NCBI GenBank assembly: GCA_963700895.1
Contig: CAVOZI010000013.1
Location: 49,829-113,828 of the forward strand
DNA: 64,000 bases
Origin: Anderseniella sp963700895
GTDB taxonomy: Bacteria; Pseudomonadota; Alphaproteobacteria; Rhizobiales; Aestuariivirgaceae
Reading direction: 5' to 3'
Shown: positions 18,658 to 27,532 of the stretch, piece after piece
Position numbering within the stretch: the first letter of the stretch is position 1
Layout of the letters: every line of letters begins with the position of its first letter
Program-made: the position numbers and the translations under genes
Notes under the pieces: model-generated
Seen by the model: only the letters and a program-made list of their open reading frames with translations
The model's database searches: none
Told to the model about the DNA's origin: nothing

Positions 18658-18807
18658 AAGGTGGCAAGCCTATAGCAGACACATGCCGAGGGATAAAGCC
18701 CCTTCACCAGATATTTGCGGACAAATTTGCCGCGCCCGAAGGCGTGCGGAAGATGGCGCCGGCAAGCCCCTTGTTAAAGGCCCGGATGGGCTCTAACTGG
18801 TGGTTTC

Positions 18808-19122
18808 ATGAGCAAGCGCGTCAGGGTTGGCAATCATTCGCTGAAGGTGCCGGGTTCGGTGTTGGCGCGCCGGATGCTCGGCCTTGCGCTGGTGGCAGGC
18901 GGCTTTCTCGGTTTTCTGCCGGTGGTCGGCTTCTGGATGATCCCGCTCGGACTGATCATCCTGTCGATCGATTCGCCTTTCGTGCGCCGCTGGCGCCGCA
19001 AGATCGAAGTCAGGCTCGGCGCATGGCTGAAGCCGCGCTATCCGCGGCTGGCGGCGTGGCTGGGGTTCAATGGCAAGGGCAACGGCAATGGCAAACGCCA
19101 AGGACCTCGGCAGCCCGGCTAG
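18808..19122 (+). CDS. small conserved-type membrane protein
   Basis: A 104-residue protein with two adjacent hydrophobic segments (about 22-40 and 42-55: LGLALVAGGFLGFLPVVGFW then IPLGLIILS) between basic flanks, and a Gly/Asn/Lys-rich tail. The pattern resembles small rhizobial inner-membrane proteins of the PGPGW type, but I cannot assign it firmly. Its TAG stop shares the palindrome CTAG (19119-19122) with the stop of the convergent DUF2267 gene. Confidence 0.65.
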   Translation: MSKRVRVGNHSLKVPGSVLARRMLGLALVAGGFLGFLPVVGFWMIPLGLIILSIDSPFVRRWRRKIEVRLGAWLKPRYPRLAAWLGFNGKGNGNGKRQGPRQPG

Positions 19123-19556
19123 TCACGCGGTTCCGGCCAGATGTCGCGAACGCTCTTCCGCATGGAATTGCGGACATCGCGGATTTCCCCGGCTGAAATG
19201 CGGGTGTTCAGGACGCTCAGCACGGCGTTGATTGCCGCTTCCGGCTGGTCGAGCTTGTCTGGCGCAAACCCGGTGATCACGCAGGCCAGAAAATCCGGCT
19301 TCTCGCGCAACACAGCAGGGGTCTTCGACGGATCCCACCCTTCGAAGTAGATCCCTCGCAGGAACAGCGGCAGCTGTGCGCTCAGCTGTGCCGCCTCCTC
19401 GACGCCGATCATGTCCCGCACCGTGTGCAGCACCGCGCGCAGCAGCCTGAACGACTTGTTGGAATCGTCCCAGCTCATCAGTTCATCGATCTGGTGCACC
19501 CATTCGTTGGTAACCTGGATTGTGTGGTCCATGGTGCTCTTGTATCCGGCGGACAT
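19119..19556 (-). CDS. DUF2267 domain-containing protein
   Basis: A 145-residue soluble protein with one DUF2267 domain, recognisable from the SFRLLRAVLHTVRDMI helix and LPLFLRGIYFEGWDPS segment. The function of the family is not established. The ATG at 19556 is preceded by GGGAGG at good spacing, which decides it against a longer in-frame reading to 19745. It converges on the 18808-19122 gene with a 4-bp overlap, and lies downstream of the Usp-like and Lon-like genes on the same strand, 121 bp away. Confidence 0.8.
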   Translation of the reverse strand: MSAGYKSTMDHTIQVTNEWVHQIDELMSWDDSNKSFRLLRAVLHTVRDMIGVEEAAQLSAQLPLFLRGIYFEGWDPSKTPAVLREKPDFLACVITGFAPDKLDQPEAAINAVLSVLNTRISAGEIRDVRNSMRKSVRDIWPEPRD

Positions 19557-19677
19557 GGCGCTGACCTCCCTGTGGTGACGTGACCAGTGTCGCGTCAGTA
19601 TGCAGATGGCAAGGAAGGCAGCCATGACCGAGGTCAAGGCGACCATGGACCCGTGCCGCCACAGGCTGGAGGTGAAG

Positions 19678-20523
19678 TCAGGCAGGAGAGCCCGATAGAA
19701 GTAGCGGCGCGCCGCTTGCCCGCTGCAATTCGAGGAGTGCCGCATCGCTGGCCAGGGCGGGGGTGTCGATGCTGGCCACCAGAAGTGCGGCGCCCAGGCT
19801 TGCCAGCCGCGCCTTGATGGCGTCGCCGCGGTCAGCCGGCAGCCGGTGCAGGTGCGCCTCGCACAGCGGCGCGGTCAGTTCGAAGGCGCGTTGTTCGATG
19901 ATTTCTGCCTCGTGCGAAGAGCCTGCCAGTACCAGTACGTGCAGCGGCCGCCCCATGCCCGCCGCCAGCCTGGCGGCAAGCGCGACGGCGCGATCACCGC
20001 CTGGTCCGCCCTGGTCCAGCACCACCACCGGCCCCGATCCGTTGCGGACGATTGCATTCTCCCGCCGGGCAATGACGACGCCACGTACCCGGCTTGCCAT
20101 CACCCGTGCCATTACCAGCCGGTTGAGGTTGCGGCCGCGCGCTTCCGGCAACATCACGATGTCCGCCGCCCCGGCAAACGCTGACAGGGCTTGCGCCAGT
20201 TCACCGCGTTGGCGTTGCACGCTCCATGGAATGCGCATCGGCTGAGCCTCGGCGGACAGCGCCTGCCTGACCCGGCGCTCGGCGCGTGTCGTGGCCCGTT
20301 CGACGGTGGCGACCGAAAACTCGGGCGGCGTCTGACCCGGCCTTGCCACGATGCGCGTGAAGGGCAGGGCTGCTGCATCCAGCAAGGTCTGCTCTTCCAC
20401 CACAAGGGCATGGATTGCGGCCTGCATGGCCATGGCGAGCCGCGAGGCGACGTGAATGCAGTCCTCGCCTGCATCGCCCGGTTGAAGGCCGAGCACGATG
20501 CGCGTTGGTGCAGGATCGTTCAT
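19678..20523 (-). CDS. universal-stress-protein-like protein (tentative)
   Basis: The 281-residue product appears to have two alpha/beta halves. The first begins RIVLGLQPGDAGEDCIHVASRL and includes ADIVMLPEARGRNL; the second begins GPVVVLDQGGPGGDRAVALAARLA and includes GRPLHVLVLAGS. This layout suggests a tandem Usp-like fold, but the diagnostic ATP-binding glycines are not clear. The start at 20523 overlaps the Lon-like stop by one base (TGATG), and GAGGAG lies eight bases upstream, so the two are translationally coupled. A stress or proteolysis-related role is inferred from that coupling only. Confidence 0.55.
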   Translation of the reverse strand: MNDPAPTRIVLGLQPGDAGEDCIHVASRLAMAMQAAIHALVVEEQTLLDAAALPFTRIVARPGQTPPEFSVATVERATTRAERRVRQALSAEAQPMRIPWSVQRQRGELAQALSAFAGAADIVMLPEARGRNLNRLVMARVMASRVRGVVIARRENAIVRNGSGPVVVLDQGGPGGDRAVALAARLAAGMGRPLHVLVLAGSSHEAEIIEQRAFELTAPLCEAHLHRLPADRGDAIKARLASLGAALLVASIDTPALASDAALLELQRASGAPLLLSGSPA

Positions 20524-22991
20524 CAGTCTTGCTCCTCGCTGCTGCCTGTTTTCTGGCTGCTTGCCGGGTATTCCTTGCGGATGTCCGCATAGCGGCGCAA
20601 TGCGGCCTCGACCTTGCCGTAGATGCTGTCTGGCGGGTAACCGCCGCCCGGCAAGGGCTCGCCAGCGGCTACACCCGTCAGCAGTTCTATGCCCTCGTCG
20701 ATTGTGGCGACCGGCCAGATTGCGAATTTTCCATCGCGTGCGGCCTCCACGACATCTTTTCGCAACATCAGGTGCTTGACGTTCGAAGCCGGGATCATCA
20801 CGCCCTGGCTGCCGGTCAGTCCCCGCGCCTGACACACGTCAAAGAAGCCTTCGATCTTCTCGTTGACGCCGCCAATGGCCTGCACTTCGCCGCGCTGGTT
20901 GACCGAACCGGTGACCGCCAGCGACTGGCGGATCGGGACGCCCGACAGCGATGACAGCAGGGCATACAGTTCCGCTGATGAGGCGCTGTCCCCATCGACG
21001 CCGCCATAGGATTGTTCGAACACCAGGCTCGCCCACAGCGACATCGGCGCATCAAGGGTGAATTTGCCGGCAATGAAACCCGTCAGGATGAGGACGCCCT
21101 TCGAGTGCAGCGGGCCGCCCAGTCTGGTTTCGCGCTCTATGTCGACCACCTTGCCAGAACCCAGCCGGGTGCGGGCGGTAATGCGGGTTGGCCGGCCAAA
21201 GCTGGAATTGCCCAGCGACAACACCGACAGGCCGTTGACCTGGCCGACGGCCTCGCCGGTGGTATCGACCAGCATGGTGCCCCGGGTGATCGCTTCGTGG
21301 CTCAGTTCGCGCAACCGGTCGGCGCGCCGGATCTGCTCGGCGACAGCGCGCTCCACGTCACCGTCGTTCACTGCATCATGGCCCACCTCGCGCGCCCAGT
21401 GATCGGCCTCCTTCAGCAGGTCGCCGAGACGGTTCATCTGCAGCGACAGGCGCTCGGCGTCCTCGGCCAGCCGCACGCCCTCGTCAATCACGCGTGCGAC
21501 AGCGGGCGCGGTGAACGCCCGCAGTTTCTCGCGTGAAATGATGGTTGCGACCAACCTTGCATAAAGCCTGGCGTTATCCGCCGTTCTGGGTATTTCCTCG
21601 TTGAAATCAGCCTGTACCTTGAACAGGTCGGCGAACTCGGGGTCCAGCGCCGACAGCAGGTAGTAGACCAGCCGTTCGCCCACCAGCACCACTTTCACGT
21701 CAAGCGGAATGGGCTCGGGCTCCAGCGAAACGGTCGTCACCAGGCTCAACTCCTCTGCCGGGGAGTCGATGTTGATGCACTCGTTGCGCAAGGCGCGCTT
21801 CAGGGCTTCCCATGTGAACAGTTCCGTGAGCACCTTGCGGGCGTCGAGTACCAGGTAACCACCATTGGCGCAGTGCAGGGCGCCTGGGCGGATCATGGTG
21901 AAGTTGGTGACCAGTGCGCCCTGCTGTGACTGGTGCTCGACGCGGCCCACCATGTTTGCAAGGGTAGGGTGATCCTCAATAACAAGCGGCGCACCCTTGG
22001 TATCGCCATCGGGATCGTTGGACACCATCACGTTGACCAGATAGCGGCTGAACCGCGGGTCACGCAGGTTGGGCGACGTCACTTCCGGAAACGGACTTTC
22101 CAGCTCCGCTTCGGTACGCTGAAGAAACAACTCGGCGCGCGCCACAATGTCCTTTCGCACCTCCGTGAGATGCTCGGCAATGGCGGCAACCTCCTTGAAG
22201 CGGTCTATGAGGATGCTGATAGATGCGTCCACGACCGTTCCGGCGGTATCGGCATTCAGCTTGCGCAGCTCGTCCCGGTGTTCCTTCTCGATTGCCGGAA
22301 TCCGTTCCAAGACATCGCGAAGTTCCTCCTGCAACACGTTGATCTTGTTTTCAATCTGGGTACGGGTTGCCTCTGGCATGTCGTTGAAGACCTCGGGCTT
22401 GATCACCTTGCCGTCCGACATCGGCGCCAGCGCAAACCCCATCGGGGTGCGCAGGATGGCGACGTCCTCGCCTTCCGCCTTTTCGCGCAATGCCTCGAAG
22501 GCCTGTTCGTGGCGCTCTTCGAAGTCGCTGTCCAGCGACCGGCGCCGCTCGCGGTAGTCATCGGCCTGGAAAGCGGCAGGAACGGCGATGCGCAGGTCAT
22601 CGACAAGTTCGTTCATCGCGTCGCGGAAGCGGTTGGCCATGCCGGCCGGCAGCCGCAAGGCCTTTGGCTTGTGCGCGGTGGTGAAGTTGTTGACGTACAC
22701 CCAGTCATCGGGCGCCGGCATGGAGGCAGCCCGCTCGCCCAGGTAATCGAGCACAGCGCCATGACGCCCGAACCCTTGCGGACCGAGCACGAACAGGTTG
22801 TACCCCCGCTTGCCCATGGCGGCGGCAAAGCGGATGGCGCCCAGCGCCCGGTCCTGTCCAATCAGGCCGGTCAGCGGCTCCAGCCGGGCCGTGGTCCTGA
22901 AGCCGAGCGAACGCGGGTCCGTGGCCGGACGCAGGTCGTTCGCCGCAAGCGGTTGCCTGCCGGCCTGAATTGCACCCTTCTGCCTTGCCAT
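20523..22991 (-). CDS. Lon-related ATP-dependent protease (AAA_32 / S16 type)
   Basis: The 822-residue product has an N-terminal AAA region with NLFVLGPQGFGRHGA as a P-loop variant (Arg in place of Lys is usual in this subfamily), a long helical insertion, a Walker B/sensor region around DARKVLTELFTWEALKRALR, and a C-terminal Lon protease domain. The Ser-Lys dyad is visible: Ser in GGVDGDSASSAELYAL near residue 669 and Lys in GVNEKIEGFF near 711. It is not the housekeeping Lon, which has an N-terminal substrate-binding domain. It is the first gene of a unit with the Usp-like protein. Confidence 0.88.
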   Translation of the reverse strand: MARQKGAIQAGRQPLAANDLRPATDPRSLGFRTTARLEPLTGLIGQDRALGAIRFAAAMGKRGYNLFVLGPQGFGRHGAVLDYLGERAASMPAPDDWVYVNNFTTAHKPKALRLPAGMANRFRDAMNELVDDLRIAVPAAFQADDYRERRRSLDSDFEERHEQAFEALREKAEGEDVAILRTPMGFALAPMSDGKVIKPEVFNDMPEATRTQIENKINVLQEELRDVLERIPAIEKEHRDELRKLNADTAGTVVDASISILIDRFKEVAAIAEHLTEVRKDIVARAELFLQRTEAELESPFPEVTSPNLRDPRFSRYLVNVMVSNDPDGDTKGAPLVIEDHPTLANMVGRVEHQSQQGALVTNFTMIRPGALHCANGGYLVLDARKVLTELFTWEALKRALRNECINIDSPAEELSLVTTVSLEPEPIPLDVKVVLVGERLVYYLLSALDPEFADLFKVQADFNEEIPRTADNARLYARLVATIISREKLRAFTAPAVARVIDEGVRLAEDAERLSLQMNRLGDLLKEADHWAREVGHDAVNDGDVERAVAEQIRRADRLRELSHEAITRGTMLVDTTGEAVGQVNGLSVLSLGNSSFGRPTRITARTRLGSGKVVDIERETRLGGPLHSKGVLILTGFIAGKFTLDAPMSLWASLVFEQSYGGVDGDSASSAELYALLSSLSGVPIRQSLAVTGSVNQRGEVQAIGGVNEKIEGFFDVCQARGLTGSQGVMIPASNVKHLMLRKDVVEAARDGKFAIWPVATIDEGIELLTGVAAGEPLPGGGYPPDSIYGKVEAALRRYADIRKEYPASSQKTGSSEEQD

Positions 22992-23149
22992 GGCCCAAGT
23001 CCTCGCCGGATCATCTGGTCAGTATTGGGATGATCGCAAGACATCACGCCGGGCCGCCATGACCTGCGTCAATCGGCGATGGCATGAAGACACCCCCCGC
23101 AGTAGTGCAGGGGCTGTGGAAGCTCAGGAAGGTGATGCGGCGGTTGGAT

Positions 23150-24310
23150 TCAGGCCGCGGCAAGCTTCTTTTGTGGGTCGTAGAAGGGCCGCTCGACGAT
23201 GATGGCGCGCTCGGTTCCTGCCTCGTTGACAAGCCCTGTCTTGTTCACCACCTCGACCTCTCCACCCAGGTCGGCATGCTCTGCCGCAATCATCGCCAGC
23301 GCGATGTTCTGCTTGAGGCGCGGAGAGTAGACGGCTGACGTGACCTTGCCGATGGTCTCGCCGTTCTTCCGGACCGGCCAGTATGACGTGTTGGGCCCGT
23401 TCAATGGAGCGCCCTCGATAACCAGTCCGACCTGTTTGCGGGTCACGCCCTGTTCCTTGAGACGGCGCAAAGCGGCCTTGCCGATGAAATCAGCCTCCAT
23501 GTCGAGGTTCACCAGCCGGTCAAGTCCAAGTTCGAAGGGGTTGGTGCCGATGTCCGCATCGGCATGGTAGGACAGCATGCCACCTTCGATGCGACGGATC
23601 GAAGAAGTGTGGCCAGGCTTGAGATTGAATGGCTGCCCGGCTGCCATGATCTTCTCCCACAGCTCGTCACCGCGCGAGCTGTCGCGCAGGTACAACTCGT
23701 ATCCCAGCTCGCTTGACCAGCCGGTGCGCGACACGATCAGCGGAATGCCGTCCAGTTCGACTTCGCGCAGCCAGTAGTATTTCAGGTCCATGATGCTGTC
23801 GCCAAACAGCGCCTGCATGATCTTGCCCGACTGGGGACCCTGCAACTGAAGGGGGGAGACGTCGGGTTCACGGATCGTCACGTCCATGCCGGCATGCACC
23901 GCCACGCCCTGCGCCCACAGCAGGATGTCGCTGTCCGCCAGCGAGATCCAGAAGTGGTTCTCCGCCAGCCTCAGCAGGATCGGATCGTTGAGGATGCCAC
24001 CGTCAGCATTGGTGATCAGCACGTACTTGCACTGCCCGACTGCCATCTTCGACAGGTCGCGCGGCGTCAGCGTCTGCACGAACCTTGCCGCGTCCGGACC
24101 GGTGATCTCGACCTGCCGCTCAACCGCCACGTCGCACAGGATTGCGTCGTTGATCAGGTTCCAGAAGTTCTGCTCGGGATCGCCGAAGTCGCGCGGAATA
24201 TACATGTGGTTATACACCGAGAACCCCTTGGCGCCCCAGCGGATGGTGGCGTCGAAATAGGGGGATTTGCGGATCTGGGTGCCGAAACCGAAGTCGTCTG
24301 CATTTGCCAT
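23150..24310 (-). CDS. GcvT/DmdA-family aminomethyltransferase-like protein (possible DMSP demethylase)
   Basis: A 386-residue folate-binding GcvT-fold protein. Segments GFSVYNHMYIPRDFGD, DVAVERQVEITGPDAARFVQ, WISLADSDILLWAQG and EPDVSPLQLQGPQSG closely follow the pattern I recall for DMSP demethylase DmdA rather than glycine-cleavage T protein, where the corresponding region differs. DmdA transfers a methyl group from dimethylsulfoniopropionate to tetrahydrofolate. Related clades act on other or unknown methyl donors, so the substrate is open. No gcvH or gcvP is adjacent, which argues against a glycine-cleavage role. An Lrp/AsnC gene lies 164 bp upstream on the same strand. Confidence 0.7.
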   Translation of the reverse strand: MANADDFGFGTQIRKSPYFDATIRWGAKGFSVYNHMYIPRDFGDPEQNFWNLINDAILCDVAVERQVEITGPDAARFVQTLTPRDLSKMAVGQCKYVLITNADGGILNDPILLRLAENHFWISLADSDILLWAQGVAVHAGMDVTIREPDVSPLQLQGPQSGKIMQALFGDSIMDLKYYWLREVELDGIPLIVSRTGWSSELGYELYLRDSSRGDELWEKIMAAGQPFNLKPGHTSSIRRIEGGMLSYHADADIGTNPFELGLDRLVNLDMEADFIGKAALRRLKEQGVTRKQVGLVIEGAPLNGPNTSYWPVRKNGETIGKVTSAVYSPRLKQNIALAMIAAEHADLGGEVEVVNKTGLVNEAGTERAIIVERPFYDPQKKLAAA

Positions 24311-24474
24311 GGCGATCGTCCTTGCTGGCGGGTTTCTGACTGGCCACTTGGCCTTGTCGAATGGACGAGTCCTCTAGAACCAATCGACGTCGCGATGTGG
24401 ACTGAAGTTGCAAGTGAAACAGCCTGAACAGACCAAAGTTTCGGCCGGCATTGGACCGTTCCGGCTGGGCGGCC

Positions 24475-24966
24475 TCAGCTGTCGCGGTCAGCAGCCAGCC
24501 GGGCCAGGTCCGGCCTCGCGGATTTGACTTCCCGGGTGACGATGTAGGTCATGTAGCGGTCGATCCCCAGTTCCATCGACAGCATGTCTTCCATCAGGCG
24601 CTGGAATGCCGGCAGGCTGGTGGTCACCACCGTCATCACGTAGTCCATGCCGCCGCCGGTCGCCACGCAATCGGTGACCTCATGCAGCTGCAGGACATGC
24701 TTCTCGAAGCGGTCGAAGTCGACCTTGCGATGACTGCCCAAAGATACGGTGACGATGACCTTCGACACCTCGATGATGCGGTTCAGGGCAAGGTCGGCAT
24801 GATAACCGCGGATCAGCCCGGCCTTCTGCAGCCGGGTGAAGCGCGCCCAACATGGGGTGGCGGACAGGTTCACCGCCTCGGCCAGCTGTGACTTGCTCAG
24901 CCGTCCATGCTGCTGCAACGCGCAGAGTATGCGAATGTCGGTTGCGTCCAGAGCGGTCGTCTTCAT
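24475..24966 (-). CDS. Lrp/AsnC-family transcriptional regulator
   Basis: The 163-residue product has an N-terminal helix-turn-helix (LDATDIRILCALQQHGRLSKS, SATPCWARFTRLQKAGLIRG) and a C-terminal RAM ligand-binding domain (residues 70-150, with VATGGGMDYVMTVV). Lrp/AsnC proteins form dimers to octamers and respond to amino acids or related metabolites. It is followed on the same strand by the DmdA-like gene after 164 bp, so it may regulate it, but no operator was identified. All family motifs are intact. Confidence 0.92.
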   Translation of the reverse strand: MKTTALDATDIRILCALQQHGRLSKSQLAEAVNLSATPCWARFTRLQKAGLIRGYHADLALNRIIEVSKVIVTVSLGSHRKVDFDRFEKHVLQLHEVTDCVATGGGMDYVMTVVTTSLPAFQRLMEDMLSMELGIDRYMTYIVTREVKSARPDLARLAADRDS

Positions 24967-25026
24967 GCGGTGCCAGCCTTCACGGAGTGCTCACCTGTCC
25001 CTCGCCTTCATAAACATCTGAAAAGC

Positions 25027-25102
<76 letters not shown>

Positions 25103-25430
25103 AGCCTTGCGGGTGCATGGCGTTTCTAGCCGCGCACCTGGCGACTGAATACTTGGCCTGTTCCTGGCTTGCAAGGTGAAACCCGCGGCATCGTAACGGC
25201 TGGCCGGATCCGGCGGCGCAACTGCGTTAACCGTTGCGGCGCCAGATACCGGCAAATGCATGCCCATATCTGGCACCCAGGTTGCAACAGGGGGTGCAGG
25301 TCACACTTTTTTCGCGTGTTTGTGTGTCGAGATGGTACAGCTTGTTCATCTTGACCCAAGGGCGGAAACCGGGGGGCTCCACCAGGAGACAGATGACCGG
25401 CAACGGTCGCAAAGTGAGGAGTTGTTTGTA
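25103..25430. other. intergenic region with inverted repeat GCCAGATA-N18-TATCTGGC
   Basis: This 328-bp gap between tRNA-Thr and the exported His/Met-rich protein holds no convincing gene. An 8-bp perfect inverted repeat lies at 25241-25248 and 25267-25274; it could be an operator or an RNA hairpin. Near the downstream gene is AGGAG at 25416-25420, ten bases before its ATG. A clear sigma-70 promoter was not found. Confidence 0.4.
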
Positions 25431-26240
25431 ATGCGTATCGCTGCGAGCCTGATTGTTCCGGCCATTGCCGCTGGGCTGTTTTTTGTACCGATGATGGACA
25501 CGGCCGATGCCGGCGGCAAGAAGGGCGGCATGCATGCCGCTTCGGGCCACGGCATGAAGGGCATGCACCGCCAGAAGATGCGCGGCCACCGCATGGGCAT
25601 GCGTGGCGGCCACAAGATGCGGGGCCACCGCATCGGCATGCGTGGCCATGGCATGCGCAAGGGTGGTCACGGCGGCAGGCTCGTCAACAACAACCGCAAC
25701 ATCAACCGCATCAGCAACAAGGTGGTCAACAACGTGACCACCAACCAGGTGTCGATCTCCAGTTCGGTGTCGATTGCATCCGGCGGCGGCTTCTATGCCG
25801 GACCGAGCGCCTTCTATGCCGGTTCCGCTGCCATTGCCGGCGCGGCTGCAGGCGCCTATGCGACCAGCGGCGCCTACGCGGCTGGTGGCGGGTATGGTGA
25901 GGGTACCATCGTCGTGGACTACCGCTGCACCCTGGATGGCGCGCCTATCCGGTCAGTCTCCAAGTGCAAGAAGATCCATCGCGCCGCCGTGCGGGGCCAT
26001 GGATACGCCTTCGCCATGGGAACCGGCGTTGCGGCCTACATCACGATCTCCGGCGGCGGCCATGCCACCGGCGGCGGTTACGTGGTCAGCGGCGGTCACG
26101 GCTACGGCCATGGTCACGGTCACAAGCATCATCGCCGGCACGGCTATGTCGCAGCCGGCGGCGGCTACGTCGCAGCTGGTGGCGGCTACGTCGTCCACGG
26201 CGGCATGGGTTCAACGGGCCTGAACTGCTACTGCGAATAA
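25431..26240 (+). CDS. exported His/Met/Gly-rich repetitive protein of unknown function
   Basis: The 269-residue product starts with a signal peptide (MRIAASLIVPAIAAGLFFVP, cleavage probably after the Ala-Asp-Ala near residue 27). Next is a basic stretch with repeated Gly-His/Arg-Met units (residues 33-80), an Asn-rich segment, Gly/Ala/Tyr-rich hydrophobic sequence, a segment with two cysteines (DYRCTLDGAPIRSVSKCKK), then Gly-His-Gly-His-Lys-His-His repeats and a triple YV-AAGGG-type repeat. Two more cysteines end the protein (NCYCE). The composition suggests metal binding or a surface/matrix role, but no family was recognised. It stands alone between tRNA-Thr and rlmB, with a terminator after it. 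Confidence 0.7.
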   Translation: MRIAASLIVPAIAAGLFFVPMMDTADAGGKKGGMHAASGHGMKGMHRQKMRGHRMGMRGGHKMRGHRIGMRGHGMRKGGHGGRLVNNNRNINRISNKVVNNVTTNQVSISSSVSIASGGGFYAGPSAFYAGSAAIAGAAAGAYATSGAYAAGGGYGEGTIVVDYRCTLDGAPIRSVSKCKKIHRAAVRGHGYAFAMGTGVAAYITISGGGHATGGGYVVSGGHGYGHGHGHKHHRRHGYVAAGGGYVAAGGGYVVHGGMGSTGLNCYCE

Positions 26241-26271
26241 CCGGGGGAAGGCCAGTCACACTGGCACCTGC

Positions 26272-26313
26272 GCCGTCCGCGATCCTTCCGGGTTCGCGGG
26301 CGGCTTTCTATTT
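26272..26313 (+). terminator. intrinsic terminator after the exported protein gene
   Basis: Arms 26272-26282 and 26294-26304 form an 11-bp stem with one G-T wobble and an 11-base loop. They are followed by TTTCTATTT. The stem lies between converging genes and overlaps the 3' end of rlmB (stop at 26308), so it may act in both directions. Confidence 0.7.
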
Positions 26314-27072
26314 GCGCAGGGCGTAGAGCGTCAGCGCCGCCGCATTTGAGACATTCAGGCTCTGGATGCGGCCAGGCAGGTCAAGCCGGGCAAGATGATC
26401 GCAGCTGTCGCGGGTCAGCTTGCGCAAGCCCTTGCCCTCTGCTCCGAGCACGATCGCAAGCGGCGGCCGGACGTCGAGCATTTCGACGGTTTCGGCCGCT
26501 TCGCTGTCCAGCCCGACGATGGTGAAACCGTAGTCCCGCAACTCTTCCATGGCGCGTGCCAGGTTGGTGACCTTGACGAACGGCACGTGCTCCGCGGCGC
26601 CGGAGGCTGATTTCACCAGCACGGCGGAGCCTTCGGGGCTGTGGCGCGCGGTGGCCACCAGCGCCGTTACGGCAAATGCGGCGCACGAGCGCATGATGGC
26701 GCCGACATTGTGCGGGTCGGTGACCTGGTCGAGCAGGACGACGGTGCCGGTCCGCTCGATCCTGTCCAGATGCGGCTGGCGCAACGGCCGTGCGGTCAGT
26801 ACGGCACCCTGGTGAACCGCGTCAGGCCCGGTCAGCCGGTCGAGGTCCTTGCGGTGCACGATGTCCGGCACCACTTCCGGCCGCGCGGCCAGCGCCTCCG
26901 CCAGACGGGGCAGGGCGTTCTGCGTGCACCTGAACGAGGTGATATGGCGGCGCGGATTGGCGAGCGCCTCGGAAATGGCGTGCAGGCCGAATATGATATC
27001 GTCTGCCTCGCGTTCCCGAAGCCGGTTCGGCTTGCCGCGGGGGGCGCCTTGTGGTTTGCCTGTATCTTCCAT
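26308..27072 (-). CDS. rlmB: 23S rRNA (guanosine-2'-O-)-methyltransferase RlmB-type (SpoU/TrmH family)
   Basis: This SPOUT methyltransferase methylates the ribose of a guanosine in 23S rRNA (G2251 in E. coli) or a related RNA. The 254-residue product has an N-terminal substrate-binding domain (IIFGLHAISEALAN) and the three SpoU motifs: DPHNVGAIMRSC, LGAEGKGL and LPGRIQSLNVSNAAAL. The ATG at 27072 fits the usual start; a reading to 27222 would add unrelated sequence. The gene is divergent from the tRNA-tuf operon. The RlmB assignment over other TrmH-type enzymes rests on length and context. Confidence 0.9.
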   Translation of the reverse strand: MEDTGKPQGAPRGKPNRLREREADDIIFGLHAISEALANPRRHITSFRCTQNALPRLAEALAARPEVVPDIVHRKDLDRLTGPDAVHQGAVLTARPLRQPHLDRIERTGTVVLLDQVTDPHNVGAIMRSCAAFAVTALVATARHSPEGSAVLVKSASGAAEHVPFVKVTNLARAMEELRDYGFTIVGLDSEAAETVEMLDVRPPLAIVLGAEGKGLRKLTRDSCDHLARLDLPGRIQSLNVSNAAALTLYALRK

Positions 27073-27196
27073 GGTGCGCCTATATATAGAGTGCAGCGGT
27101 TTGTGCCAGAGGCTCTTTGCCGGATATCTGGCCGGTGTCTGTCTGACGCCGCGGCAGTCGATGTGCCGATGTGCTGATAATTGCTTGCGAATCCTG

Positions 27197-27225
27197 TTGA
27201 CAGGGCGCGCCCCCATGCGCATAAC
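27197..27225 (+). promoter_or_regulatory. promoter of the tRNA-Tyr/tRNA-Gly/tuf/tRNA-Trp/secE/nusG unit
   Basis: A consensus -35 TTGACA (27197-27202) and a -10 CATAAC (27220-27225) are separated by exactly 17 bp. Transcription from here would start near 27232, about 120 bases before tRNA-Tyr. A GCCCGG/CCGGGC hairpin at 27240-27258 lies in the leader. Confidence 0.65.
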
Positions 27226-27354
27226 ACGCCCATGAAAGCGCCCGGCTAACCCCCGGGCCTAATGTTTTGCGCGCCGAAGTCACCTGTTTCGAAGGTCCAA
27301 TATTTCATCGAAGTCCCTGATTGAAAAGGGCTTTCTGGTGAATGTTTGCTTGGA

Positions 27355-27439
27355 GGAGGGGTGCCCGAGTGGCTAAAGGGGACGGGCTGTAAACCCGTTG
27401 GCTATGCCTACGTTGGTTCGAATCCAACCCCCTCCACCA
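27355..27439 (+). tRNA. tRNA-Tyr (GTA)
   Basis: An 85-nt class II tRNA: acceptor GGAGGGG/CCCCTCC, anticodon stem ACGGG/CCCGT with loop CTGTAAA (GTA), a long variable arm, T loop TTCGAAT and an encoded CCA. It is the first gene of the tRNA-tuf operon. Confidence 0.97.
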
Positions 27440-27532
27440 CCGCAAGGGCAGGTGACCCAGGCGATTGAGTGTGGATTTGGCGAGGAAGAGTAATTCTGGC
27501 TGGTGTATTCAGGATGCCCCCGGCCGGCGAGT

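Noticed and set aside
25560..26210. CRISPR-like or tandem-repeat array
   Set aside because: The repeats are short, in frame and imperfect; they encode Gly/His/Met repeats in a protein and have no spacer structure.
25431..26240. Ribosomally made modified peptide or bacteriocin precursor
   Set aside because: There is a Sec-type signal, the size is large, and no maturation, transport or immunity genes are nearby.
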